Below, in pieces: positions 25,608-34,328 of a stretch of 39,479 nucleotides of DNA; position 1 is the stretch's first letter, and the number at the start of each line of letters is the position of its first letter. Origin of the DNA: JANPJV01 sp031425695 (GTDB lineage Bacteria; Pseudomonadota; Gammaproteobacteria; Xanthomonadales; SZUA-5); assembly GCA_031425695.1 (NCBI GenBank), contig JANPJV010000102.1, positions 1-39,479 on the forward strand, read 5' to 3'. The position numbers and the translations under genes are program-made. The notes under the pieces were generated by a model. It made no database searches. It was given only the letters and a program-made list of their open reading frames with translations, and was not told the DNA's origin.

Positions 25608-26365
25608 GGCTCGACGCGGAAGGCAAAGGGTCCGAGCAGAGGTTCACCGGCCGCGTTGCGCACACGCCAGAGGTATTGGCCGGGAGCGAGCGCGACGCGC
25701 GTGGATTCGGGCAGCACCACTGCACATTCCTGCGCGGTTCCCGACCAGAGCGGGCTCGCATCCGCTCCGAGCACTTCCACGTTCGCGGCCGTCGGCGCGG
25801 CAGCGCATGGCCAGCGCAGGCTTGCCGGCACTTGGCGCAACACCGCCCCATCGAGTGGTGCGACCGCGATCATCGGGGCGCCGCGCAGCGTGTCTTCGAC
25901 CGGTGGCGTCCGCAGCAGGACGACTGCAAACACCATCAGCATGCCGCTGGCTGCTACCGCCAGCGCGACTGGCGGACCTTTGAAGCGCCGTTCGACGCGA
26001 GTACGCCGAGTGAAATCCCCGACCACCACGCCGTCTGCGCCCGAACCTTGCCCCGACGCACTTCCCTGCCTTTGATCGTGTGGGTCCGGACCTTGTCCGG
26101 ACGCTTTTCCTGACCCGGCATCGAGCAATCTCTGCAGCCCATCCCCCAGCCCATCCGCCCACGGCAGCGCATCCAGTGCGACGCGTACCACCATCGCGCA
26201 GCTCGCGCACTCGGCGACGCGGGCGGCGACGCGATCGCGTTGCTCCGCGGCGAGCGTGCCGTCGGCAAACGCGACCAGCGTGTCGGCATCCGGGCACAGC
26301 GTCGGATCGCAGCGCACGGCCGCGGCCAAGGCGCGTTGCGGAGGACGAGCCTCGAGCTCATTCAT
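25604..26365 (-). CDS. Anti-sigma-factor-like membrane protein
   Basis: 253 residues. An N-terminal zinc-finger-like anti-sigma region (about 18-70) has cysteines C19, C24, C53 and C56 in VAECASCAMVV. The histidine usually found four residues before the CxxC is an arginine or alanine here, so metal binding is uncertain. One transmembrane helix spans about 132-151 (PVALAVAASGMLMVFAVVLL). The periplasmic part (about 155-253) is a beta-sandwich-like domain ending GQYLWRVRNAAGEPLLGPF. The cytoplasmic linker 84-111 is encoded by two copies of a short genomic repeat (GKASGQGPDPH and GSASGQGSGAD). AGGAGG six bases before ATG 26365 fixes the start. It overlaps the sigma gene by eight bases and the CHAT gene by four. 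Confidence 0.8.
   Translation of the reverse strand: MNELEARPPQRALAAAVRCDPTLCPDADTLVAFADGTLAAEQRDRVAARVAECASCAMVVRVALDALPWADGLGDGLQRLLDAGSGKASGQGPDPHDQRQGSASGQGSGADGVVVGDFTRRTRVERRFKGPPVALAVAASGMLMVFAVVLLRTPPVEDTLRGAPMIAVAPLDGAVLRQVPASLRWPCAAAPTAANVEVLGADASPLWSGTAQECAVVLPESTRVALAPGQYLWRVRNAAGEPLLGPFAFRVEP
26032..26110. repeat. Two direct copies of the REP-like repeat inside the anti-sigma-like gene
   Basis: 26080-26110 is a canonical unit: GTGGG, the palindrome GTCCGGAC-CTT-GTCCGGAC, then GCTTTTCC. 26032-26068 is a diverged unit in the same orientation. Together they are translated, on the minus strand, as the glycine/serine-rich linker of the membrane protein without breaking its frame. Confidence 0.75.
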
Positions 26366-26885
26366 CCCAGTCCTCCTGTCCACCTGCACGCAGACTCGCG
26401 CGAATTTCTTCGACACCGCGATAGGCGAGATTGCGCGCGGTCGCTGTCGTCAGTCCGGTCATCTGCGCGATCTCCTGAGGGTTGAATCCATGCAACAACA
26501 ATTGCGCCGGCAGGCGGCGACGTTCTGGCAGCGCAGCGATCGCCGCGTGCACGCGTTTGACGCGCTGGTCGCGATCGGCCTGCAATTCCGGCTCCAGCGT
26601 GGTTTCGGGGGGCTCGACCTGCTGATCGAGACTGTCCTCGCGCCGCGCGGTATGGCGGCGCAACGCATCGATCACCACCGAGACCACCGTCTTGCGCAGA
26701 TAAGACGCAAGGTGTTCGACAATTTTCTCACTCGACAGCACCCGCCACAGCCGGATGCGCACTTCCTGCACCAGTTCGTCGACATCCAGCCCCTGCCCCG
26801 CACCGACCTGCGCGAGCACGGACACCCGCAGCCGCGGCTCGTGCGCTGCCATGACCTGATTGAACTGTTCGCGCGTGAGCGGCAT
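26358..26885 (-). CDS. ECF-type RNA polymerase sigma factor
   Basis: 175 residues. Region 2 is visible as DVDELVQEVRIRLWRVL and YLRKTVVSVVIDALRR (core binding and -10 recognition). Region 4 is AAIAALPERRRLPAQLLLHG, with the helix-turn-helix PQEIAQMTGLTTATARNLAY, followed by a basic/helical end. There is no region 1 or 3, as in ECF sigma factors. ATG 26885 gives a normal length; a TTG at 26903 would add six residues. Neither has a clear ribosome site. Its stop overlaps the following anti-sigma-like gene by eight bases, and the CHAT gene follows in the same operon. It probably directs RNA polymerase to its own operon and unknown targets, perhaps including the divergent diheme gene. Confidence 0.9.
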   Translation of the reverse strand: MPLTREQFNQVMAAHEPRLRVSVLAQVGAGQGLDVDELVQEVRIRLWRVLSSEKIVEHLASYLRKTVVSVVIDALRRHTARREDSLDQQVEPPETTLEPELQADRDQRVKRVHAAIAALPERRRLPAQLLLHGFNPQEIAQMTGLTTATARNLAYRGVEEIRASLRAGGQEDWDE

Positions 26886-26952
26886 CGACAAAGTTTGACG
26901 CAAGCGTCGAGGGCAAAGCTATCGGCGATGTTGGCCGGCGCATTGGATCTGC

Positions 26953-27024
26953 GTGGGTTCGGACCTTGTCCGAACGCTCTTCCGGCAACGTTGAGAAAAG
27001 CGTCCGGACAGGGTCCGGACCCAC
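26953..27024. repeat. Head-to-head pair of REP-like repeats between the sigma and diheme genes
   Basis: Left unit 26953-26983 (GTGGGTTCGGACC, then GTCCGAACGCTCTTCC) and right unit 26995-27024, which is its near reverse complement, form one long hairpin. Each unit also has its own internal palindrome. The pair lies in the 225-base divergent promoter region of the sigma operon and the 27111 gene. Confidence 0.85.
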
Positions 27025-27110
27025 ACCAGCAAGAGCCGGGCAACCACCGGCGCGAGAAAATTTCCCCGCCTGCTGCGTCTTGCTCTCAACTCAACGGGAG
27101 CTAAGCACAC

Positions 27111-30100
27111 ATGAAGGCGTGGTTGCTGGTCGCGGCGATGCTGGGTCAGGCCCTGGAGAACCAGGCCATTGCGGATGTCGTGAATCCCCTGCCCCATGAC
27201 CTCGTCTATGTACGCGCGCCGTACTTCGGGCCCGCATTCAACCCGGCACTGCCGCGCGACGGCAACAGTTCCTGGCCGGATACGGTGGCGCCGCTGGAGC
27301 CTGACGCCGGCGCGCAGCTCATGCTTCTTCGCAGCAATGGGACGCGCGAGCTGCTGTTCCCCTTACCCGCGCAGCGCCCGCTGCTGGACACTCCCGTCGG
27401 CAGCCCGCTTTCCGTGGGATCGGTGTCGGATCCGACCATCTCCTTCGATGCGCGGTACGTCGTCTTCACTTGGTATCACGACCTCTCGCCGGGCACACGC
27501 AATACCCAGCGCGGCAGCACCTTTGGCCTGTCGTCGTTCGGGGCCGACCTCTACAAGCTCGATCTGCAGACCCGCGTCCTGCAGCGGCTTACGCATCAGG
27601 AGTTCACCCCCAACACCGGCAACGGCGCCGATTTCAGCGGCTGGAACCCCGCCGCAGGCCAGGTAAATCCGCCCGGCAATCACCCGCGCATGGGCGTGTT
27701 CAACACCGGCCCAAGCTTTGCGCCGGGCGGACGCATCGTGTTCACCTCGACGCGCAACGGCTTTGCGCCGCCACGCCTGCTCGACGAGGGCCAGCGCGTG
27801 CTGCAGCTCTACGTCATGGACGAGGATGGGCGCAATGAATCGGCCATCGGCCACTTCAACCTGGCGATGGCCCTGCATCCGCAGGTGCTGATGGACGGGC
27901 GGTTGATGTTCTCGAGCTGGGAGCTGGAGGGACTGCGAGACGAGCGCACGTTTGCACTGTGGGTGGTGGGCCCGGACGGGCGCGGCTGGAACAGCCTTTC
28001 GGGCTATGCCGACCGCCCGTTCGCGCAGCATTTCGCGACGCAGATGCCGAACGGGGACATCGTCGTCGAGCGCTACTACAACTTGAACAACAACGGTTTC
28101 GGCAGCCTGGTGCGCTATCCGCTGGAACCCGCCGGCGGTCCCTTCCTGACCGACGATCCGGCACCCGGGACGCACATCCCGCACGAGCGCCGCGATCCGG
28201 GCCAGCCCGGCAACGTGCGCCGCATCTTGACGCCGTTCACCACCCACCAGGACGTGCCAGCGCCGTGCCCGGGCTTCGAGCTGCTCGCCGGCAGCGCGCC
28301 AGCCGGCGACTGCGCGCCTGCCCAGCGCCGCGGCAAGTTCACGCATCCGCAGGCCACGCCGGCCGTCACCGGCGTCGGTGCAGCCGGTGTCGCTGAACTG
28401 CTCGCCGTCTACACCGTCGGTGGTGCCAACCATCGCAGCGGCGCGGCCGCCGGGTTGCCTTGGTACCACGGCGAGATCGTCATGCTGCCCGACGGTGAAA
28501 CCATCCCGATCGATCCCGGCTGCCTCGCGGGACCCGGTCCGGCCTGCGCACCAGGGCGACCCGCCGCGCTGCGCCAGGTGCTCTTCGAAGACAACTTCAA
28601 CCTGCAATGGCCGCGTCCGGTCGTGACCTACCAGCAGCTCTACGGCCGGGCCGAGCCACAGGCATGGCCGGAACTCAGCAACGCCGAAATCACGGGCGAA
28701 GGACTAGTCCCCGGCGAGCCTTTTGGCCTGATCGGTTCCTCGTCGATGATCTGGCGCGACACCCGCGCAGCGCGCAACACCGTTGGTGACGACGAGCGCG
28801 AGCCCTTCAATCCACCGACCTGGGACTACACCTACGCCTGGACCACGCAGGGGACCGACATCGGCCTCTATGGCGACGCCGACATTTATGCGGTGCGCGT
28901 GCTGGCGCAATTGCCGCGCGCGGACCTTTCTTACCCCAACAACAATCCGCAGATGCTGGTCGAAGGCGGCGAGCGCCTGCGCATCCTCGGCGAGGTGCCG
29001 ATCAAGGGCGCGTTTTCCGGCAAGCCCGGCAATCCAATGACGATCTTGCCCGATGGCCGCGTCGTGCCAGACAGCTCCTTCCTCGCGCGCATTCCAGCCG
29101 ATGTCTCGTTCACCTTCCAGACCATTGACCGCCGCGGCATGGCGCTCAATATCGCGCAGACCTGGCACCAGGTGCGTCCCGGCGAGGCGCGTTACGACTG
29201 CGGTGGCTGTCACGCACACAGCAAGGAGGCGATCGATTTCGAAGGCACTGCGGCGGCGCAAGCAAACTATCTGGTGCGGGACTTCGCCCGCACCACACCG
29301 CTGGTCGCACTCGATCTGCAAGGCGCTGATGCGCTCACCGTTCGGCCAGAACGCGTCGTCAACGTCGAATGGTTCCGCGATGTGTCGCCGCTGCTCAACA
29401 CGCGCTGCGGCGGTTGTCACGATGCGGCTTCACCGGCCGGTCCGGGCCCGGGCCTGGTGCTCGCCAGCAACGCACCGCTGGTGAACGGATGGCCGGCCGC
29501 TCTGTGGGCGCTCAAGCTGGCGCACACCGACCCCGTCAGTGCGGCCGAGTACACGCGCTACGGCAACGGTCTGTATGTGCAGCTCACCCGTTACCTGCGC
29601 TCATTCCAGTCCCGTCAGAGCCTGCTGCTGTGGGCTGCGTGGGGCGAGCGGCTGGATGGACGCAGCAACGCCACGCGCACCGGCGATATCGACTTCACCG
29701 CGCACCCGGCCATCCCCAACCTCAGCAACGACCAGCGCATGCTGCTCGCCCGCTGGATCGATACCGGGGCCGGTGTCGACCTCACGGCTTTCAACGAGCC
29801 AGGACAGGCAGCTGGCCAGCAGGCGGTCAACGGATTCCTCCAGGACGACCTGCGGCCGACGCTGGTGCTGAGCCCATCGACGGTTGCACTGAGCGTCCTC
29901 TCCAGCCTCGCCAGCGTTCAAGTGTCAGCCTTCGACATCGAGAGCGGGCTGCGCGTCAATCCGGGGCAGTGGAGCGTGACTGCGGATCGTGCCCTCGGGG
30001 CGGTGCCGGCGGGCACCAATCTCGCTGCTGGCCTGGCGCTGCCGTCCGATGGCAGCCGGGTGGCTGTGCCATTTCCCGTTGCCGTGACCAGCGGTGAGCT

Positions 30101-30200
30101 TGGGCTGCGAGTGCGCGTCGTCGACCAGGCCGGTCATGAGACGGTGATTGATCGGGTTTACCGGATAGGGGGAGTGCTGTTTGGGAATGGGTTTGAGTAG
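27111..30200 (+). CDS. Exported diheme protein with hydrazine-synthase-alpha-like domain
   Basis: A 1029-residue protein with a short Sec signal (MKAWLLVAAMLGQALENQAIAD). The N-terminal half resembles PD40/TolB-like propeller blades (e.g. GPSFAPGGRIVFTSTRNGF, LYVMDEDGRNESAI, MALHPQVLMDGRLMFSSWE). This is the layout of the HZS-alpha domain found in many non-anammox proteins. Two c-type haem sites, CGGCH at 697-701 and 766-770, lie in the C-terminal half. A beta-sandwich segment (about 910-1015) leads to a C-terminal tail VLFGNGFE. The name reflects domain resemblance only; hydrazine synthesis is not implied. It is probably periplasmic or surface-bound and involved in redox chemistry. GGGAG lies ten bases before the ATG. 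It is divergent from the sigma/anti-sigma/CHAT operon. Confidence 0.78.
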   Translation: MKAWLLVAAMLGQALENQAIADVVNPLPHDLVYVRAPYFGPAFNPALPRDGNSSWPDTVAPLEPDAGAQLMLLRSNGTRELLFPLPAQRPLLDTPVGSPLSVGSVSDPTISFDARYVVFTWYHDLSPGTRNTQRGSTFGLSSFGADLYKLDLQTRVLQRLTHQEFTPNTGNGADFSGWNPAAGQVNPPGNHPRMGVFNTGPSFAPGGRIVFTSTRNGFAPPRLLDEGQRVLQLYVMDEDGRNESAIGHFNLAMALHPQVLMDGRLMFSSWELEGLRDERTFALWVVGPDGRGWNSLSGYADRPFAQHFATQMPNGDIVVERYYNLNNNGFGSLVRYPLEPAGGPFLTDDPAPGTHIPHERRDPGQPGNVRRILTPFTTHQDVPAPCPGFELLAGSAPAGDCAPAQRRGKFTHPQATPAVTGVGAAGVAELLAVYTVGGANHRSGAAAGLPWYHGEIVMLPDGETIPIDPGCLAGPGPACAPGRPAALRQVLFEDNFNLQWPRPVVTYQQLYGRAEPQAWPELSNAEITGEGLVPGEPFGLIGSSSMIWRDTRAARNTVGDDEREPFNPPTWDYTYAWTTQGTDIGLYGDADIYAVRVLAQLPRADLSYPNNNPQMLVEGGERLRILGEVPIKGAFSGKPGNPMTILPDGRVVPDSSFLARIPADVSFTFQTIDRRGMALNIAQTWHQVRPGEARYDCGGCHAHSKEAIDFEGTAAAQANYLVRDFARTTPLVALDLQGADALTVRPERVVNVEWFRDVSPLLNTRCGGCHDAASPAGPGPGLVLASNAPLVNGWPAALWALKLAHTDPVSAAEYTRYGNGLYVQLTRYLRSFQSRQSLLLWAAWGERLDGRSNATRTGDIDFTAHPAIPNLSNDQRMLLARWIDTGAGVDLTAFNEPGQAAGQQAVNGFLQDDLRPTLVLSPSTVALSVLSSLASVQVSAFDIESGLRVNPGQWSVTADRALGAVPAGTNLAAGLALPSDGSRVAVPFPVAVTSGELGLRVRVVDQAGHETVIDRVYRIGGVLFGNGFE

Positions 30201-30204
30201 ACGG

Positions 30205-30287
30205 CTTACGTGGGTTCGGACCTTGTCCGAACGCTCTTACCCCGACTTGGGGAAAAGCGTCCGGACAAGGTCCGGACCCACGTAAAG
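30205..30287. repeat. Head-to-head pair of REP-like repeats, possible bidirectional terminator
   Basis: The left unit starts near 30205 (CTTACGTGGG) and the right unit ends near 30287 (CCCACGTAAAGC). The arms pair over more than 30 bases with few mismatches. The element fills the gap between the 3' ends of two convergent genes (30200 and 30299), where a strong hairpin could end or protect both transcripts. Confidence 0.85.
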
Positions 30288-30298
30288 CGAAGCCTCGC

Positions 30299-30706
30299 CT
30301 ACGACTCCTCTCGCGCCCGCGTCTCGAACTCCGCAATATCGCGCCGATCACGCTTGCTGGGCCGGCCTGCGGATGGCGTGAACGCCATCCGTGCGAGGCG
30401 CTGCGCTTCGGCCTCCTTCTCGCGCCGGGCGGCGCTTTCGGGGCTTTCGGCGTACATGGTGGCGGCCAGCGCGGCGGGGCCGCGCTTCTCGAACAGCGCC
30501 AACACTGAAACTTCGAGGCGCTCGACACCGCGGGTCAGCTTGACGCGATCACCGACACGCAGGGTCTTGGCCGGCTTGCAGTGGGCGTCGTTGATCTCGA
30601 CCTTGCCGCCCTCGATCGCCTGCTTGGCAAGCGAGCGGGTCTTGTAGAAGCGCGCCGCCCAGAGCCACTGGTCGGCGCGCATTTCACTGGCGACCTTCGG
30701 GATCAC
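30299..30706 (-). CDS. hslR: Ribosome-associated heat shock protein Hsp15 (S4 domain)
   Basis: A 135-residue S4-domain RNA-binding protein closely matching the Hsp15 layout: MRADQWLWAARFYKTRSLAK, IEGGKVEIND, LRVGDRVKLTRG, EKRGPAALAATMYAESPES, and a basic tail GRPSKRDRRDIAEF. Hsp15 binds free 50S subunits that carry a nascent chain after translation failure and helps recycle them under heat stress. The GTG at 30706 overlaps the htpG stop (GTGA), so coupling is likely. ATG at 30682 is an alternative that would remove eight residues. Both genes belong to the heat-shock response, which supports joint transcription. Confidence 0.93.
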   Translation of the reverse strand: MIPKVASEMRADQWLWAARFYKTRSLAKQAIEGGKVEINDAHCKPAKTLRVGDRVKLTRGVERLEVSVLALFEKRGPAALAATMYAESPESAARREKEAEAQRLARMAFTPSAGRPSKRDRRDIAEFETRAREES

Positions 30707-32622
30707 GTCGCGAACAGCAAGGCGTTCATGCGTCGCACGAAGCCGCTCGGATCCTCGAGCTGGCCGCCCTCGCTCAGCACGGCCTGTTCAAACACCAGCA
30801 CGGCCCAGTCGTTGAAACGCTGCTCGTCGGTTTCGGCGGCGAGACGCGCGGTGACCGCATGTGCCGGATTGAGCTCGAGCGTGGCCGCGCCGCTGCCGGC
30901 GGCCTGGCCCGCCTGGCGCAGCAAGCGCTGCGTGTGCAGCGAAAGCTCGTGCTGGTCGACCACCAGGACGGCGGCCGAATCGCGCAAGCGGGTCGAGCCA
31001 CGCACCGACTTGATGCGATCGCCGAGCGCGGCCTTGATGCGGTCGGCCAGGCCTTCCGGCAGCTCGGCGGAAGCCGGCGCCGGTGCCACGCCATCGGCAT
31101 CCGGGATCAGGTTCAGGTCGACATCGCCCTTCGCTACCGAGGAGAACGGCTTGCCTTCCACCTCATGCAGGTAGGACAGCGCCCACTCGTCGATGCGGTC
31201 GAAGGCCAGCAGCACTTCGACGCCCTTGGCGCGGAAGGCTTCCAAATGCGGCGAGTTGCGCGCGGCGAGATAGCTTTCGGCGGTGATGTAGTAGATCGCG
31301 GTCTGGTTCGGGCGCAGGCGCTCGATGTAGTTGGCGACCGATACGGTCTGCGCCGGGCCTTCGCTCGCGGTCGAAGCAAAGCGCATCAGCTTGGCGATGC
31401 GCTCGCGGTTCGCGTAATCCTCGGTCAGGCCTTCCTTCAGCACCTGGCCGAACTCGTTCCAGAAGCTCTGGTATTTCTCGGGATGGTCCTGCGCGAGCTT
31501 GTCCAAGAGATCCAGCGTGCGCTTGACGATGGCCGAGCGGATCGCCTGCGTGAACTTGGTGTCCTGCAGCAGTTCGCGCGAGACGTTGAGCGGCAGGTCA
31601 TCGGAATCGACCACGCCGCGGATGAAGCGCAGGTAGGACGGCACCAGCAACTCGGCCGCGTCCATGATAAAGACGCGCTTGACGTAGAGCTTGAGGCCGT
31701 GACGCTCCTCGCGCTGCCCGGCAAACATGTCGAATGGCGCCTTGGACGGGATGTACACCAGGCTGGTGTAGCTCTGGCTGCCCTCGACCTTGTTGTGTGC
31801 GTGCGCCAACGGCTCGCTGTCGCCGTGGTTGAGCAGCTTGAAGAAGCCGTTGTAGTCATCGTCCTTGAGCTCGGCTTTCGGGCGCGTCCACAGCGCAGCA
31901 GCCTGGTTGACGCTCTCCCACTCGCGCGTCGGCTCGGCTACTTCCTTGCCTTCCTCGGGCTCGTCGGCAAGCTCCGCGGGTCCCGCGTCCTTGAGCATGC
32001 GGATCGGGAACGCAATGTGCTCCGAGTACTTGTGGATCAGCGAGCGCAGGCGCCAGGGCGACAGGAACTCAGCTTCGCCTTCCTTCAAGTGCAGCACGAT
32101 CTCGGTACCGCGCTGGGGAATCTCGGTCGATTCGACCGCGTATTCGCCCTTGCCTTCCGAACGCCACAGGACGCCCTCGGCGGCTTCAGTGCCGGCCTTG
32201 CGCGTACGCAGCGTGACCGAATCGGCAACGATGAAGGCCGAATAGAAGCCCACGCCGAACTGGCCAATCAGCTGCGCGTCCTTGCGCTCGTCACCCGAGA
32301 GGCTCTCGAGAAATCGCCGCGTGCCGGAGCGCGCAATCGTGCCGATATTCTCGACGACTTCGTCGTGGCTCATGCCGATGCCATTGTCGCGAATGGTCAG
32401 CGTGCGCGCTTCGGAGTCAAATTCAATCGCGACATGCAAATCACTGTCGCCCGCCATCAGCTCCGGCTGGCGGATCGCCTCGAAGCGCAGCTTGTCCAGC
32501 GCATCGGAAGCATTCGAGACCAGCTCGCGGAGAAAAATCTCCTTGTTCGAGTACAGCGAATGGATCACGAGGTTCAGCACCTGCTGGACTTCGGCCTGGA
32601 ATGCGCGGGTTTCGGTGGTCAT
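30703..32622 (-). CDS. htpG: Molecular chaperone HtpG (Hsp90 family)
   Basis: A 639-residue cytoplasmic ATP-dependent chaperone of normal length. The N-terminal GHKL ATPase domain has [46 protein letters not shown] and [12 protein letters not shown]. The middle domain has [20 protein letters not shown] and [18 protein letters not shown]. The C-terminal dimerisation domain ends MNALLFAT, without the eukaryotic MEEVD tail. ATG 32622 starts [12 protein letters not shown], matching the family; the frame stays open upstream across a repeat element but without homology. Its stop overlaps the hslR start. No clear heat-shock promoter was identified in the 260-base upstream region. Confidence 0.97.
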
Positions 32623-32698
32623 GGGCGGTGTCAGTCGTTGGACGAGACCGCGCAAAGTGGGGGTGGTGAGAGCGAGTTTCAACGGGGGGCGCGCTCTT

Positions 32699-32771
32699 GT
32701 GGGTCCGGACCTTGTCCGGACGCTTCTTGTCGAGGCTGGAGGAAAAGCGTCCGGACAAAGTCCGGACCCAC
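32699..32771. repeat. Head-to-head pair of REP-like repeats upstream of htpG
   Basis: Left unit 32699-32727 (GTGGGTCCGGACC...GACGCTTCTT) and right unit 32741-32771 (GGAAAAGCGTCC...GGACCCAC) are near reverse complements. The pair lies between the divergent htpG (start 32622) and transglutaminase-like (start 32883) genes, in the region where both promoters are expected. Confidence 0.85.
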
Positions 32772-32882
32772 GCAGTGCCAAAGCCCCAAGCGTCATCTCC
32801 CTGCCCTCACCCATGCAGCTTGGCAGGCCCGCCGCTCGTCGGTCTTTGGCACAATAACGGTTGCCTCCCGGCCCGGATTGCC

Positions 32883-34328
32883 ATGCGCCACTTTCTCTTG
32901 TGCTTGTCCCTGCTGTTTGCTGCCAGCGCTGCCGGCGCCGCTGATGGCGGCCTGAAGACCGGAACCACGCAGACCTGGCGCGCCGTTCTTTTCGATGGGC
33001 GCAAGGCCGGCTGGTCGCTGACCGAGCGCGAGGTTCGCGATGACGGCTCGATACGCACCCGCGAGGAAATGGATCTCGACATCCAGCGCGATGGCACCCG
33101 TGTTGCCATGGGCTCGGTCGAGGAGACAGTCGAATCCGCCAGCGGCAAGCCGCTCGGATTTCGCGCCGAGATCAAGACCGCCGGCCAGATCGTTCGCTAC
33201 AGCGGACGTCCTGCGGGCAATGGCAAATTCGAGGTCGCAATCGAAAGCTCGGGCAGCATGCGCACGCAGACGGTGGACATTCCCGCCCACGCGCTCTTCT
33301 TCGAAGGCCAGCGCAAAGCCCTGGTGGCCGGCTACGCCAAGCCCGGCGCCCTGGTCCTGGTCGACGCCTTCGTTCCGAGCCAGCTCGCGGTCGTGCCGGT
33401 CGAGACGCAGTTCAAGAAGCGGCGCCGGGTGGAGCTCATGAGTGGCGAGGCAGAGCTCATGGAAATCGAGCAGGTGGTGCGCTATCCGGACGGTCCGATG
33501 AAAGTCACGGGCTATGTGGATGCGGAATTCGATGCGCAGCGCATTCGCATGCCCCTGCTCGGCATGCAGATCGAGCTGCTCGCCTGCAATGAAAAGTGCG
33601 CCAAGGGACCGAACCAGTCGCTCGATTTCCTGGGTGCGCTGATCGTGCCGTCGCCGCGCCCGCTCGAGCACCACGAACTGAGCCAGGGGCTGCGTTTCAA
33701 GCTGAGCATTGCCGACACCGACCTGGCACCAACAGCGACTGGCCATCAGCAGGTACACGCCACCGGCAAGGGCCGTTTCGACCTCGACGTCTCGCCAATC
33801 GCACAGGCTTCGGACACCGTCGACGCCCTCTATCGAGAGCCCTCGGCCTGGGTGCAATCGGACAACGTCTTGATCGGCGATCTTGCCAAGCGCGCGACCG
33901 CGGGCGCCAAGAGCGATCTCGCTCGGATGCAAAAAGCTGAGGCATTCGTCCGTGAATATATTTTCGGCAAGTCGCTTTCGGTCGGTTACGCCTCGGCGCT
34001 CGAGGTCGCTACCACTCGCCAGGGCGATTGCACCGAGCACGCGCTGCTGCTGACCGCGCTGGCGCGCGCATCTGGGATTCCAGCGCGCGTTGCCACCGGC
34101 ATCGCGTACGTGCCGCATTTCAGCGGGCGCGACCACGTCTTCGTGCCGCATGCCTGGACGGAGGCTCATGTCGATGGTCGCTGGCAGGGCTTCGATGCCG
34201 CGCTCGCCCGCTTCGATGCCGGGCACATCACGTTGGCGGTTGGCGACGGCGATCCAGTGCGCTACTTTGCTGGCGTCGCCCTGCTCGGACATCTGAAAAT
34301 CGATGCCGTCGAAGCCAAAGCTGATTGA
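32883..34328 (+). CDS. Exported transglutaminase-like protein
   Basis: A 481-residue protein with a Sec signal (MRHFLLCLSLLFAASAAGAA). Residues 25-300 are beta-rich and not recognised. The C-terminal part is a transglutaminase-like (papain-fold) domain with an apparently complete triad: C383 in TRQGDCTEHALLLTALARAS, H423 in FVPHAWTEAHVDG, and D438 in WQGFDAAL. The family includes proteases and amidases as well as cross-linking enzymes, so the reaction is not certain. ATG 32883 is chosen because the signal peptide starts there. Its stop overlaps the next start (TGATG), giving a three-gene unit with the propeller-like and VanY-like genes. This suggests work on the envelope. Confidence 0.87.
   Translation: MRHFLLCLSLLFAASAAGAADGGLKTGTTQTWRAVLFDGRKAGWSLTEREVRDDGSIRTREEMDLDIQRDGTRVAMGSVEETVESASGKPLGFRAEIKTAGQIVRYSGRPAGNGKFEVAIESSGSMRTQTVDIPAHALFFEGQRKALVAGYAKPGALVLVDAFVPSQLAVVPVETQFKKRRRVELMSGEAELMEIEQVVRYPDGPMKVTGYVDAEFDAQRIRMPLLGMQIELLACNEKCAKGPNQSLDFLGALIVPSPRPLEHHELSQGLRFKLSIADTDLAPTATGHQQVHATGKGRFDLDVSPIAQASDTVDALYREPSAWVQSDNVLIGDLAKRATAGAKSDLARMQKAEAFVREYIFGKSLSVGYASALEVATTRQGDCTEHALLLTALARASGIPARVATGIAYVPHFSGRDHVFVPHAWTEAHVDGRWQGFDAALARFDAGHITLAVGDGDPVRYFAGVALLGHLKIDAVEAKAD

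Noticed and set aside
22563..26885. A CRISPR-linked Craspase locus
   Set aside because: A TPR-CHAT protein and an ECF sigma factor are present, but no repeat-spacer array, no Cas or gRAMP gene and no Csx30/31-like gene are seen; the CHAT protein also has a signal peptide.
27111..30200. Evidence of anammox-type hydrazine synthesis
   Set aside because: Only an alpha-like domain with two haem sites is present; the beta and gamma subunits and other anammox genes are absent, and related domains occur widely in bacteria.
32847..32864. Sigma-54 promoter-like TGGCAC...TTGC upstream of the transglutaminase-like gene
   Set aside because: The GG and GC doublets are 13 bases apart rather than the required ten.
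30859..32955. Long open frame antisense to htpG
   Set aside because: Mirror of a highly conserved gene with no domain of its own.
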